Source of the DNA: Epibacterium ulvae
Lineage (GTDB): Bacteria; Pseudomonadota; Alphaproteobacteria; Rhodobacterales; Rhodobacteraceae
Assembly: GCF_018678075.1 (NCBI RefSeq)
Contig: NZ_JAHHIR010000005.1
Span: 124,001-188,000, forward strand
Length of the DNA: 64,000 nt
Direction: 5' to 3'
The position numbers and the translations under genes are program-made. The first letter of the stretch is position 1. Each line of letters opens with the position of its first letter. Below are positions 47,823 through 56,179 of this stretch, piece after piece. The notes below the pieces were generated by a model. It ran no database searches. It saw nothing but the letters and a program-made list of their open reading frames with translations, and was not told the DNA's origin.

Positions 47823-48272
47823 TCACTCCTGTTCTGTCTTGTGCTCGGGAAAGGCAAAGCGCGCCACGATGCGCCGTTGCCAAGGCGCGCTGAGCGCGCT
47901 TTCGACCACACCGTGGCCCTGATAGGCATGGATGAACCGCGCCTGCGCGCCGCAGTGTGTTTGCAGGCCCAGATGTTTGGCCACCGCACCGCTGCGCATC
48001 CGAAACAGGATCACATCGCCCGGTGCCGCTTGCCCCAACGGTTTGTCCAGCAGATGGCGGGTGGCCGCCTGCCACAGACGTTCCTCGCCCTGGGGTTCGG
48101 ACCAGTCGCGGCTATAGGCAGGCGGAGCCTCGGGCGCGGCACCGTACAACGCGGTATAGACGCCGCGGATCAGGCCGAGGCAATCACAGCCCGCGCCACG
48201 CAGCGCGCTTTGATGCACATAGGGCGTGCCAAGCCAGCGGCGGGCTTCTTGGGCCGCGCGCACGCCGCTCAT
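47823..48272 (-). CDS. gene transfer agent NlpC/P60 peptidase (orfg14-like, 149 aa)
   Basis: A phage-type cell wall peptidase that opens the peptidoglycan of recipients during particle entry in RcGTA. The catalytic Cys is in GAGCDCLGLIRGVY (about residue 30). The His is in AVAKHLGLQTH (about residue 106). The 149-residue length is that of the phage NlpC/P60 subfamily. It overlaps the DUF2163 gene by 4 bases. Confidence 0.94.
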   Translation of the reverse strand: MSGVRAAQEARRWLGTPYVHQSALRGAGCDCLGLIRGVYTALYGAAPEAPPAYSRDWSEPQGEERLWQAATRHLLDKPLGQAAPGDVILFRMRSGAVAKHLGLQTHCGAQARFIHAYQGHGVVESALSAPWQRRIVARFAFPEHKTEQE

Positions 48273-49153
48273 CTGCGGCTCCCGCCGGTATTGGCATGTT
48301 CGCGCCGGGGCACCGCAACCATCCAGTCTTCGCCGGGAATATCCGGGAACCCTTGGTAGTTGAGGATATTGTTGAACTTCAGCCGACAGGTTTCAAACCG
48401 CTTGTCACAGCCCGCCTCCAGACGCAGCAGATCACCGGGTTCAAGGGCCGCGCGCAGGGGTTCCCACAGGGTGACCTCGCGCGTTTTCTCGCGGGACAGA
48501 TCGCGTTTGATCGCCCCCCATAACCCTGCGCCCACGCCCGTCACCACCCGCAAAACGCCACGGGTGAACCATTCGGGTTCAAACCCCGAAAGCGGCGCAA
48601 GGGTCACGGTCTGTGCGTTTTTAACAGCGACGACCGCCGCCTCAACCGCATAGCCCGGAGTGGTCAGATCAAACCCACAGGCGCTGTCGCCCAACACAGC
48701 TGTGCAGGGTTTTTGATAGATCCGCCCTTGGGGTTGGTTCAGTCGGTCGGTCAACCCGCGCAGCTCGGCCCGGAACTGGCCATCTTCGCGCGCGATCTCG
48801 CCGATGTAGCCGCGAAACTGCAACCAGCGCATATCGGGTGCGGCCCAATTGACCAGCCAGCTTTGCACCTCGGCCTCATCATACCGCCCGGCCTCAATAT
48901 CCGCATCGGTGACGGCTGCGGCGGACAGCGCGCCCAAGGCCTCGCTGTTGTCCACCGACAGGCCGGTGGCCTGTTCCAACTGGCGTGCAGTCAACCCGGT
49001 GTCGGCGCGAAACGTCAGGCCGTCAAAGGTCAGATCGCAGTCATGGTCGGTAAAGCCCAACTGCTGCCCATCACGCCGGGTGATCGCCCAGGCCCGGCAC
49101 AGCGTTGTGCTGCCCGTGGCCAGATGGGCGCGCAAGTCATCGGGTATCGCCAT
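48269..49153 (-). CDS. gene transfer agent hub protein, DUF2163 (orfg13-like, 294 aa)
   Basis: Matches the DUF2163/phage_BR0599 tail hub family: HLATGSTTLCRAWAITRRDG near the N-terminus, a central PDMRWLQFRGYIGEIAREDG region and the Cys-rich C-terminus (EAGCDKRFETCRLKFNNILN, YQGFPDIPGED), where the cysteines are metal-binding in RcGTA-type hubs. I start at ATG 49153 (GGAGG upstream), a codon after a GTG. The start overlaps the preceding stop (TGATG). Confidence 0.94.
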   Translation of the reverse strand: MAIPDDLRAHLATGSTTLCRAWAITRRDGQQLGFTDHDCDLTFDGLTFRADTGLTARQLEQATGLSVDNSEALGALSAAAVTDADIEAGRYDEAEVQSWLVNWAAPDMRWLQFRGYIGEIAREDGQFRAELRGLTDRLNQPQGRIYQKPCTAVLGDSACGFDLTTPGYAVEAAVVAVKNAQTVTLAPLSGFEPEWFTRGVLRVVTGVGAGLWGAIKRDLSREKTREVTLWEPLRAALEPGDLLRLEAGCDKRFETCRLKFNNILNYQGFPDIPGEDWMVAVPRREHANTGGSRR

Positions 49154-49785
49154 CACACACGCACCTCCACCACCGGAACATTGGGGGCTTCGCCGGCTTG
49201 GAAGGACGCAACGCTGGTCTGGATCCGGTCGGTGTCAAACCGCACCGGCACATCAAATTCGAAGCCCGCGACAACCTCGGTGCCGATTTCGGGTGCAAAG
49301 ACAAATTGCACCCGCCCCAACGTGGTATCGAGGGAGTAATCCACCCCCTCGCGCAGCTCATCCTGGTTCAAGCCCACTTTGACCGTGCCTGCCACCGGTT
49401 TCGTTATGGGCCGGGCATAGCTGTTGGGGCCAGATGTATAGTGTTTCACCAGTTGAAACGCGCTGGTGATCCCGTCACCGGTGCCAATCACCTGGTCGCG
49501 AAACGTCACCTCGGCCGAGGCAACGGCGGATTTGTAATCCGACCAGTCTTTCCAGCGAAACCCGTTCACCTGCCCCTGACGGGCCTCAAAAAAGGCGATC
49601 AGCGTCTCAATATCCTCTAGCGCGCGCAGACCAAGCCCCGCGTCATAGCGGCGGCGCGAATGGGCCCAGGGGGTGTTGCGTTCCTCAAACCCATTGGCCA
49701 GCGTCACCACATCGGTGCGCCGCTCGGGGCCTCCGACCGAGCCAAAGCTGAGCGAGGCTGGAAATCTCACGTCGTGGAAGCTCAT
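49153..49785 (-). CDS. gene transfer agent distal tail protein, DUF2460 (orfg12-like, 210 aa)
   Basis: DUF2460 (TIGR02217) distal tail protein. N-terminus SFHDVRFPASLSFGSVGGPE and the family segment FFEARQGQVNGFRWKDWSDY are diagnostic. I start at ATG 49785 (GGGAG upstream); the frame to 49821 overlaps the preceding gene more than needed. It connects the tail tube to the hub in RcGTA particles. Confidence 0.94.
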   Translation of the reverse strand: MSFHDVRFPASLSFGSVGGPERRTDVVTLANGFEERNTPWAHSRRRYDAGLGLRALEDIETLIAFFEARQGQVNGFRWKDWSDYKSAVASAEVTFRDQVIGTGDGITSAFQLVKHYTSGPNSYARPITKPVAGTVKVGLNQDELREGVDYSLDTTLGRVQFVFAPEIGTEVVAGFEFDVPVRFDTDRIQTSVASFQAGEAPNVPVVEVRV

Positions 49786-49801
49786 GGATTTCTCCCTTGT
49801 G

Positions 49802-50461
49802 TTACCGGTTGCGATTGCCACGGCTGAGCGCGCGCGACATTTGTGCGGCGATCTGGCCCTGGCTGCGTTGAAAGCTCTGCGCGTCTTGGGTCTGGATATT
49901 CATCACGATGGTCGGGCTGCTGCCGCCGCCAGCGCTGCGCACGCCGAGCGATCCATCCGCGCCGCGTGCCAGCGGCATGATCGCTTCGGGGCCGGCTTCG
50001 CCCATCAACCCGGTGCCGCCGCGCATGGGAAACTGGGTGGGGCCGGACACCACGCCGCCTCGGGCAAACGGTGTCACCCGTCCCTGGCTAAAGGCGGCGC
50101 CATCGGCAAAAGGCAGCAGGTTCCCCACCAGCCCTGCCAAACCGTCACTCAGCAGATTTCCGGCCTGATTTGCGACCGGGTTCACGGCGGCATTATAAGT
50201 GGTGCGGATCACGGATCGCGCAACAGTTTCAAGCGTTTCTGACAGGTTTCTCCCATCAAACACCAACCCGTCAAAGGCCCGGCGCAACCCGCGCGACAGG
50301 CCGCGTTCCAGCGTTTTGGCGTCCTCACCCGTGGCGGCCAACGCGGCGCGCACGCGGGACAGTTCACCATCAAAGGTGGCGGCCATCTGCGCCGCGCCGC
50401 CAAGGGAGTTCTCCAGCGCTTCAGCGCTCAATTCCAGCGCGGTGATGTCTTCCAGGGCCAT
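49802..50461 (-). CDS. gene transfer agent tape measure protein (orfg11-like, 219 aa)
   Basis: A short tape measure protein, as expected for the short GTA tail. The first 110 residues are helical (ALELSAEALENSLGGAAQMA, AALAATGEDAKTLERGLSR). The second half has a Gly-rich region (RGGVVSGPTQFPMRGGTGLM, GEAGPEAIMPLARG), a signature of phage tail tape measure C-termini, and ends in a basic tail (SRGNRNR). Confidence 0.92.
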   Translation of the reverse strand: MALEDITALELSAEALENSLGGAAQMAATFDGELSRVRAALAATGEDAKTLERGLSRGLRRAFDGLVFDGRNLSETLETVARSVIRTTYNAAVNPVANQAGNLLSDGLAGLVGNLLPFADGAAFSQGRVTPFARGGVVSGPTQFPMRGGTGLMGEAGPEAIMPLARGADGSLGVRSAGGGSSPTIVMNIQTQDAQSFQRSQGQIAAQMSRALSRGNRNR

Positions 50462-50473
50462 GTCTCGCTCCTC

Positions 50474-50683
50474 TTATGGGGTTGGGGTCTTGCTCGGACC
50501 GTCCGGAAAAGCGCGCATCAGATCGCTGAGCCGGTCGCGATCCATCGGCGCAGGCGCAGCGGGCCCCAGCAGGAGCCGCAGCTCAGCCGGGGTCAGCGCC
50601 CAGAACGCATCCGGCGACAGGCCAAGGCCCGCGATGCCCGCCCGCATCATGGCCGGCCAATCAAAACCAGCCTCCGCGGTCAT
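50474..50683 (-). CDS. gene transfer agent tail assembly chaperone-like protein (orfg10.1-like, 69 aa)
   Basis: A small protein (FDWPAMMRAGIAGLGLSPDA, FWALTPAELRLLLGP) of the type found between GTA gp10 and the tape measure gene, related to phage tail assembly chaperones. It overlaps the upstream gene by 4 bases (ATGA-type). Confidence 0.88.
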   Translation of the reverse strand: MTAEAGFDWPAMMRAGIAGLGLSPDAFWALTPAELRLLLGPAAPAPMDRDRLSDLMRAFPDGPSKTPTP

Positions 50684-51003
50684 TGAGGCCCCGCAAAGGC
50701 ACGCGCCAGCAGTTGCGCGGCGGCACGAGTGGCGGCCATCGGCCCGCCTGCGATCTCAGCCGAGGCAAGCTCAGCCGCTGTGATTGCCGAGCCACCGCCG
50801 CGTAGGCCCGCCAGCAACAGCCCCATCAAATCGCGTGAGGAAAACCCATTGTTTTCAAATCGCTGCACAAGGGAGATAAGGCTACCCTCGCCCAGGCTTT
50901 CCTCCAACTCCGCAAGCGCGCCGAGGGTCAAGCGCATCACCTGCGCATCACCGTTGAGGATCAGCGCCACCTCGCCGCGATAGGGGTTGACCGGGGTTTC
51001 CAT
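50680..51003 (-). CDS. gene transfer agent gp10 family protein (orfg10-like, 107 aa)
   Basis: A GTA_gp10 family tail assembly protein: NPYRGEVALILNGDAQVMRL, TLGALAELEESLGEGSLISL, then a short Gly/Ala-rich end. With the next gene it occupies the tail chaperone position of lambda G/GT. I use the ATG at 51003 (TGATG overlap with the major tail protein stop) rather than the GTG at 51006. Confidence 0.9.
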   Translation of the reverse strand: METPVNPYRGEVALILNGDAQVMRLTLGALAELEESLGEGSLISLVQRFENNGFSSRDLMGLLLAGLRGGGSAITAAELASAEIAGGPMAATRAAAQLLARAFAGPQ

Positions 51004-51416
51004 CACGCGGCCTCAAACGTCAGGGCACCGGCGCTGGCGAGGCTCAGCTCATAGGTGGCCTCACCATTGTGGGAGCCTGCATATTCAAGCGACGTCACCT
51101 GAAAGGCACCTTGGACGGTTCCAAAGTCTGGGATAACCACCTGAAAGGACGGAACTTCTCCGTCAAAGAACAGCTGGCGCGCGCGGGCATCGGTATTGGC
51201 GTCACGAAACACCCCAGAGCCCGAGATCGCGGCAGAGCGCACACCGGCCCCCGCCAACAGTTCGCGCCAGCCGCCCTGGCTTTCGAGGCTTGTAATATCA
51301 ACGGTTTCCGCGTTGAAACTGATGCGGGTGGCACGCAGTCCTGCCAGGGTTTCAAAGAATCCGTCGCCGGTCATATCCACCTTGATCAAAAGGTCTTTGC
51401 CGTTTTGGGCTGCCAT
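51003..51416 (-). CDS. gene transfer agent major tail protein (orfg9-like, 137 aa)
   Basis: TP901-1/TIGR02126 major tail protein that polymerises into the tail tube. Family segments: AQNGKDLLIKVDMTGDGFFE at the N-terminus, FNAETVDITSLESQGGWREL and the C-terminal VTSLEYAGSHNGEATYELSL. The 137-residue length equals that of RcGTA orfg9. AAGGAGACGAGAC precedes the ATG. A gap of 59 bases to the upstream gene contains a TTAACCAT pair. Confidence 0.95.
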   Translation of the reverse strand: MAAQNGKDLLIKVDMTGDGFFETLAGLRATRISFNAETVDITSLESQGGWRELLAGAGVRSAAISGSGVFRDANTDARARQLFFDGEVPSFQVVIPDFGTVQGAFQVTSLEYAGSHNGEATYELSLASAGALTFEAA

Positions 51417-51464
51417 GTCTCGTCTCCTTGGGGCTCATCCGCCAAAGCGGGGTGAAATTCATGG

Positions 51465-51479
51465 TTAACAGATGGTTAA
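51465..51479 (-). promoter_or_regulatory. TTAA-N7-TTAA (CtrA-like) motif in front of the major tail gene
   Basis: On the minus strand the sequence reads TTAACCATCTGTTAACCAT: two full TTAACCAT half sites, the CtrA half-site consensus in alphaproteobacteria. One TTAA overlaps the stop of the preceding gene. It lies about 50 bases before the major tail protein start. CtrA is known to affect GTA expression in Rhodobacter, so direct binding inside the cluster is worth testing. Confidence 0.4.
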
Positions 51480-51895
51480 GGGGTCGCGTTTACGTCATCC
51501 ACATGCACCCGGAACCGAAGGCTGACTTCGCGCCCGCCAGATTTCAGCGACCGCGCTACCGCCCGGTCAAACCAGCGCCCCGTCACCGCACCGCGCGCCA
51601 GTGTCAAAGGGGATGACAAGAGCGCGTCGCAAATGTCGCCGGCCACCTGTTTGGCCCCGGCAAAACCGGCGCTGTCACTGATCACCCGCAACGTCATCAG
51701 GTAGAGCGCGGCCTGGGTGCCTTGATCGGAGCGATCGCGGGCTTCTTCGGTGCCGATCAGCACATAGACCGGCGGCAAGGCACCGCTGGGCAGCGCGTCA
51801 TAGATATGGCCGGATGTAGATGCAAAAACCGCGCTATCTGATTGTAACGTCATATAAATCGCAGCCTGCAAGGCGGCAGAGGTTGCATAGCTCAT
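51476..51895 (-). CDS. gene transfer agent tail terminator, DUF3168 (orfg8-like, 139 aa)
   Basis: DUF3168 tail completion protein: SAALQAAIYMTLQSDSAVFA, then HIYDALPSGALPPVYVLIGT and the C-terminal SGGREVSLRFRVHVDD. It caps the tail tube at the head side. It overlaps the head-tail adaptor gene by 4 bases. Confidence 0.94.
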   Translation of the reverse strand: MSYATSAALQAAIYMTLQSDSAVFASTSGHIYDALPSGALPPVYVLIGTEEARDRSDQGTQAALYLMTLRVISDSAGFAGAKQVAGDICDALLSSPLTLARGAVTGRWFDRAVARSLKSGGREVSLRFRVHVDDVNATP

Positions 51896-52230
51896 AGCGC
51901 CACCTCCTCAACTGCGAAACAGGTGAGGTATCGCCCCAGCGCGTCTGCTTCGGCGACCGCGTGGATCAGAAAACGGCGGTTGCCTTCCAGCAGATATTGG
52001 TCCGGGCGGGGGCGTTCGGGGCTGCCTTCGGGGGCGGCGCGCAGGGTGATGCGATAGCGTTGCAATGACAGCGCCGCGCCGTTTTGGGCAGTGTTGCGCC
52101 CGGTCAAGGCGCGGACCTCGGCCCAAAGCTCCCCGATCGGGGTTTCGACCTCCTTGTAGCCACCCGCACCATCGGCGGTGCGTTCAGGAGCAACCAGAGT
52201 CAGCAAACGGTTCAGGTTCACGGGTTTCAT
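51892..52230 (-). CDS. gene transfer agent head-tail adaptor/stopper (orfg7-like, 112 aa)
   Basis: Phage SPP1-type head-tail joining family: LTLVAPERTADGAGGYKEVE, GELWAEVRALTGRN and YRITLRAAPEGSPERPRPDQ. The length matches RcGTA orfg7. It overlaps both neighbours by 4 bases. Confidence 0.93.
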   Translation of the reverse strand: MKPVNLNRLLTLVAPERTADGAGGYKEVETPIGELWAEVRALTGRNTAQNGAALSLQRYRITLRAAPEGSPERPRPDQYLLEGNRRFLIHAVAEADALGRYLTCFAVEEVAL

Positions 52231-52826
52231 GCGCGTCCCCCCAATGCGAGGCGCAGCACCCGGTGGCGTTCAATCAGGGAGGTGACACCAAAGGGCATGC
52301 AGCCCCGGTGCAGTCCGGTGTCGTCGCGGTGTTCATAGTAATGCGCCGCCAGCATCATCACCGCCTGCACCAAATCCGCCGCCAACGCGTCAAACCCCGT
52401 TGCCAGTCCGGCGGTGAACTCAACCCGCATATGGCCGCCGACAGGAATGCTGGGAAGACAGACACTTGTCGGACGCAATTGCGCGACCTGGGCGTCACTG
52501 TTGAGGGTGTAAAGGCCCGCGTCCAACAGGGTCTCGCCCCCGTCGCGGTCCACGGACACCAGCACCGTCACGGCTGTCACCGGCACCAAAGGCAGCGCCA
52601 GAACCGAAGGGTCACGCCAGCGGTTGACGTTCAGCGTATAATCACGCGTGATCAGCACTTTGCCGATGCGGGTTTCAATGGCGGCCAGGCTTGCGCGCAG
52701 AAACCCAAGCAAGAGCGCATCCTGCAGGCTTTCGGTGCCAAAACCGCGCCCCAGTCGCAAATGGGCCTTGAAAGCATCAAGCGGCAAGGCCGCGTCTGGT
52801 ATCTGGGTGCGTTCTGTCACGATCAT
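52227..52826 (-). CDS. gene transfer agent head-tail connector, gp6-like (orfg6-like, 199 aa)
   Basis: TIGR02215/phage gp6-like connector. Sequence from MIVTERTQIPDAALPLDAFK and AHLRLGRGFG through ETRIGKVLITRDYTLNVNRW to the C-terminal MLAAHYYEHRDDTG. I choose ATG 52826, which has GGAG nine bases upstream; in-frame ATGs at 52835 and 52919 are possible. A gap of 170 bases separates it from the capsid gene; no feature is seen in it. Confidence 0.92.
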   Translation of the reverse strand: MIVTERTQIPDAALPLDAFKAHLRLGRGFGTESLQDALLLGFLRASLAAIETRIGKVLITRDYTLNVNRWRDPSVLALPLVPVTAVTVLVSVDRDGGETLLDAGLYTLNSDAQVAQLRPTSVCLPSIPVGGHMRVEFTAGLATGFDALAADLVQAVMMLAAHYYEHRDDTGLHRGCMPFGVTSLIERHRVLRLALGGRA

Positions 52827-52996
52827 CGCGTTCATCTCCGCAGGCGGGCGTTGGCGTTTCGGGTGGGGTTTAAGGTCGGCGCGCACCACTTGCGGTGCCT
52901 GGACGGTTGGGTGCAGCAAGGCGGCGCAATATGGGCGATGCGCACCGACCGACGGAGACGGGCTGCCGCCCCCGTCATTCGGGCCTCATGGTCGGA

Positions 52997-54157
52997 TCAC
53001 GAGGTGCCGAATTTCAGCAGTTTGATCGCCGCAAAATCGCTGACGTCGCCGCCGACGCGTTTGGTGGCATAAAACAGCACATGCGGCTTGGCGCTGAAGG
53101 GGTCGCGCAGCACCCGCAGGTCGGGGCGTTCGGCGATGGTGTAGCCGCTGGCAAAATCGCCAAAGGCAATGGAATAGCTGTTGGAGCCCACATCAGGCAT
53201 GTCCTCGGCAATCAACACCGGGTAGCCGAGCAGCATCGCAGGCTCACCGGCCGCTAGCCCATCGGTCCACAGGAAGCGGCCATCGCCGTCCTTGAGCTTG
53301 CGCACGTGGCCTGCGGTTTTGGAGTTCATCACAAATGCCCCATTGGCGCGGTATTGTGCCCCCAGCGCATAGACCAGATCGATGATCGGATCACCGCTGT
53401 CCAAAAGGCCGTTGGTCCCGGTGACCACATAGCCCAGGTTGCCCCAGCTCCAACTGTCGTTTTCGGTGACCGGATGGGTCAGGAAGCCGGTGGGTTTGTC
53501 GATGCCGTCGCCGTTCACAAAGGCCTCGGCCTCGGCGCGGGCAAAGGTGGTGGCGATGCGGCCGGCCAGCCAGCCCTCAATCTCAAACGCGCTGTCGTCC
53601 AGCAAACGCTGAGAGACCTTGGGCAGTGCCGACAGCTCATGCAGCGGGATGGAAATGCGTTCGATGGTGCCGGTTGTGGTCTCGGACGCATTTGCGGTCT
53701 CGGACGCCCAGCCAGAGCCCATCTCGGCGTGGTCGACCAGCACATCATAAGACGTGGCCTCAACATGAACCACGGAGGCAATCGAGCGGACAGAAGCGGA
53801 GGTCGCCAGAACCGCATTCACGCTCTCGGACGTTACGGGATCCACCAGATAGCCGCCATCGGTATTGACGGCCGTCGACAGCGCTTTGGTGTCAAATTCC
53901 AGCCCGCGCATGGCGGCGTCATCGCCGGTGCGTAGATAGGTGTCAAAGGCCTTTTGGTGCGGCGCTTCGACATCGGCGGTGGTGGCCAGCTGAGGGCGGG
54001 CAATGTGCTGTGCAGTCTGGCGAGTGGTTCGGTCCAACATGGTCATACGCTCATCTTGTTGTTGCAGTTTATTTTTCACTTCGCTTTGCAAGGTGCTGAT
54101 TTGGTTCACAAACCCATTCAGCGCTTGATGCAGGTCATGGTCGGTCACGTCAGTCAT
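52997..54157 (-). CDS. gene transfer agent major capsid protein, HK97 family (orfg5-like, 386 aa)
   Basis: HK97-fold capsid. The first 40-50 residues form a coiled-coil delta region (LNGFVNQISTLQSEVKNKLQ) removed by the prohead protease; the mature part starts near TDGGYLVDPVTSESVNAVLA. Typical capsid segments: VHVEATSYDVLVDHAEMGSG, LPKVSQRLLDDSAFEIEGWL, FVNGDGIDKPTGFLTHP, VRKLKDGDGRFLW and the C-terminal PHVLFYATKRVGGDV. The length is normal. Confidence 0.97.
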   Translation of the reverse strand: MTDVTDHDLHQALNGFVNQISTLQSEVKNKLQQQDERMTMLDRTTRQTAQHIARPQLATTADVEAPHQKAFDTYLRTGDDAAMRGLEFDTKALSTAVNTDGGYLVDPVTSESVNAVLATSASVRSIASVVHVEATSYDVLVDHAEMGSGWASETANASETTTGTIERISIPLHELSALPKVSQRLLDDSAFEIEGWLAGRIATTFARAEAEAFVNGDGIDKPTGFLTHPVTENDSWSWGNLGYVVTGTNGLLDSGDPIIDLVYALGAQYRANGAFVMNSKTAGHVRKLKDGDGRFLWTDGLAAGEPAMLLGYPVLIAEDMPDVGSNSYSIAFGDFASGYTIAERPDLRVLRDPFSAKPHVLFYATKRVGGDVSDFAAIKLLKFGTS

Positions 54158-54169
54158 CGGCGGTCTCCT

Positions 54170-54730
54170 TCACAAGGTTTCGCGTTGCAGCTGCTGGGTC
54201 GCCTGGCGCAAAGCCTGCGCCAGAACATGCAGGTTTTCGGTCCGTTCGGATTTCTGCGCGGGGCGCACGCGGGCGGTGGGCAACATGGGAAATGTCACCA
54301 GCGAGACCTCCCACAGGTCCAGCTCCAACAGCTGGCGGCCGCCACTATCGTTGCGCGCGCTTTTGGTGGTGCGATAGCCGATCGACAGACCATCCAGCGC
54401 GCCGGCGGCGATCAGGGCTGCGGCCTCGGCCCCTTGGCGGGTTTCGGTGAGGATCCGGCCGGAAACATACAGGCCCGTGGCGTCCTCGCGTAGCTCATCC
54501 CAGATGCCAATCGGCTGGGTCGGATCGTGTTGCCACAGCATTTTCACCCGGCGCCCCTGCGCGGCCAGCCGCTCTAGCGCCCCAGTGTAGGCGCCGGGCA
54601 TGACCTGATCGCCGCCCTGGTCGACCTCACCAAACCGGGAGGCATACCCTTGGATCCGCGCGCCTTCCGTCAGGGTGATCGGCGCGGGGTTTTCGGCAAA
54701 TTTGACTTCTAGTTGCGGCTCGATATGCAT
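54170..54730 (-). CDS. gene transfer agent prohead protease (orfg4-like, 186 aa)
   Basis: Peptidase family U35/S78-type. Seen: IQGYASRFGEVDQGGDQVMP, the His in VKMLWQHDPTQPIG, and the Ser region GALDGLSIGYRTTKS. It matures the HK97-type capsid. I use ATG 54730 with GGAG upstream, not the TTG one codon earlier. The gene lies between g3.5 and the capsid gene with 12 bases to the latter. Confidence 0.94.
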   Translation of the reverse strand: MHIEPQLEVKFAENPAPITLTEGARIQGYASRFGEVDQGGDQVMPGAYTGALERLAAQGRRVKMLWQHDPTQPIGIWDELREDATGLYVSGRILTETRQGAEAAALIAAGALDGLSIGYRTTKSARNDSGGRQLLELDLWEVSLVTFPMLPTARVRPAQKSERTENLHVLAQALRQATQQLQRETL

Positions 54731-54742
54731 CAACTTCTCCGG

Positions 54743-54757
54743 TTAACCAGTTGTTAA
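54743..54757 (-). promoter_or_regulatory. TTAA-N7-TTAA (CtrA-like) motif before the prohead protease gene
   Basis: TTAA, seven bases, TTAA on either strand; on the minus strand TTAACAACTGGTTAACC. One half overlaps the stop of the preceding small gene. It is the second such site in the cluster. Confidence 0.35.
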
Positions 54758-54972
54758 GGAACGATCATGAAGGACTGCGCCGCCTGGGCGAGGATCACGG
54801 CCGCAACGCCGTAAACCGTGAGCCAGAGACGTTTTTCCAGCCGTTCCATCATCATCTCGATCCGATCCAGACGCCGGTTCAGCGCCTCCTGCTGGATCTG
54901 ATAGATCCGCTCATGGGCCGACAGGCGCAGCCCCGGTGAACAGTCAAAGGCGCTGTAGGGTCCATCAGCCAT
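54754..54972 (-). CDS. gene transfer agent small membrane protein (orfg3.5-like, 72 aa)
   Basis: Starts at ATG 54972 (AGGAGC upstream) and overlaps the portal stop. An amphipathic/coiled N-terminal half (AHERIYQIQQEALNRRLDRI) is followed by one membrane helix (about residues 50-68). It is the equivalent of the g3.5 gene found between portal and protease in RcGTA-like clusters; its role is not established. Holin-like action is conceivable from the layout but unproven. Confidence 0.85.
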   Translation of the reverse strand: MADGPYSAFDCSPGLRLSAHERIYQIQQEALNRRLDRIEMMMERLEKRLWLTVYGVAAVILAQAAQSFMIVP

Positions 54973-56179
54973 CGGCGTGCTCCTGCATCTTGGGTGGCAG
55001 GCCCAGAAGATGGCGTTTTTCCGCATCGGTCAGGAAATCGGCAGCTGAAATGCGCCGCCACTGCGCCTCGCGTTCGGTAGCCAAGGCGGGTACTTGGTCA
55101 AGGTCGGGCGCAAGGGTCAGCGGCGTGCCCATATAGCGCGACAGCCAATCCGACAGATCCGCCGTCACCCGCGTGGCCAGCGGCAGCACGGTCAGCCGGT
55201 AAAAGGCGCGGTTGGCTTCCTGGTAGTTGGCATAGGTCGCATCCCCCTTGATCCCCATCAGCATCGGCGGCACCCCAAATGCGAGGGCGATTTCGCGGGC
55301 AGCGGAATCTTTGGTGGCCTGAAACTCCATATCAGAGGGTGAGAACCCCATCGGTTTCCAGTCCAGCCCTCCTTCCAGCACCATGGGCCGGCCGGCATTG
55401 CGCGCCCCTTGGAAGCTTTCAGCGATCTCATCCGACAGGCGGCGAAACTGTTCCTCGCTCAAGGTGCCAAGCGCGTCAGAGCCGTTCCAGACCAAGGCTC
55501 CCGACGGGCGCGCGGCATTGTCCAGCAAGGACTTTGACCAGCGCGAGGCGGAGTTGTGCACATCCACCGCCATGGCAGCGGCCTGCAGCGGGGAGAACCC
55601 GTAGTGGTCGTCCTGGGGGTGGAAATTGCGGATATGACAGATCGGAGAGATCGCGCCAGTGGCCGCAAACCGGTGCTTGCGCCCGCCCACCGCATATTCA
55701 TAGGCCTGCGGCCAGCCGTCACTGCCCGGCACCACCCGCATCCGGTCCGAGCGCAGCACGTGCAGCTCTCCCGGCAGATCACTGGCAAGGTCATCCGCCA
55801 TCGCCGCCGCCTCAACATAGGCATTGCCGGACAGCAGAAGATGTCCATAGAGCGCTTCCAGAAATTCGGCGCGCCCCTGTGCGGTATTGGGCCGGGTGAT
55901 GAGGGCGAGCATCGGGTGGCTGTCATAACGGCGTGTGCTGTCTTGTAGGGTCAAGGGCAGCGCGGCGGCGGCCTCCGCGATCAGTTTGACGGCGCGAAAA
56001 CCGACCGGATTGGCGGCAAAGCCTGCGCGGGTCAGAGTGGCCGTGTCACGGGGGCTCCAGGCGGCCTGGGCGCTGGTGGTCCTATTGACAAGACGCGCGG
56101 CGGCGCTGGCCTTGGTCTCCACCGTTGGGGCAGGTTTGGGTGCGCCAGATGGGGGACGGCGCAGACGATCAAACAGCAT
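54965..56179 (-). CDS. gene transfer agent portal protein (orfg3-like, 404 aa)
   Basis: HK97-type portal, the dodecameric ring for DNA entry. Motifs: FAANPVGFRAVKLIAEAAAA, LPGELHVLRSDRMRVVPGSD, DDHYGFSPLQAAAMAVDVHN, FGVPPMLMGIKGDATYANYQ and EANRAFYRLTVLPLATRV. GAGGAG precedes the ATG. A 225-base gap separates it from the terminase gene. Confidence 0.96.
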   Translation of the reverse strand: MLFDRLRRPPSGAPKPAPTVETKASAAARLVNRTTSAQAAWSPRDTATLTRAGFAANPVGFRAVKLIAEAAAALPLTLQDSTRRYDSHPMLALITRPNTAQGRAEFLEALYGHLLLSGNAYVEAAAMADDLASDLPGELHVLRSDRMRVVPGSDGWPQAYEYAVGGRKHRFAATGAISPICHIRNFHPQDDHYGFSPLQAAAMAVDVHNSASRWSKSLLDNAARPSGALVWNGSDALGTLSEEQFRRLSDEIAESFQGARNAGRPMVLEGGLDWKPMGFSPSDMEFQATKDSAAREIALAFGVPPMLMGIKGDATYANYQEANRAFYRLTVLPLATRVTADLSDWLSRYMGTPLTLAPDLDQVPALATEREAQWRRISAADFLTDAEKRHLLGLPPKMQEHADG

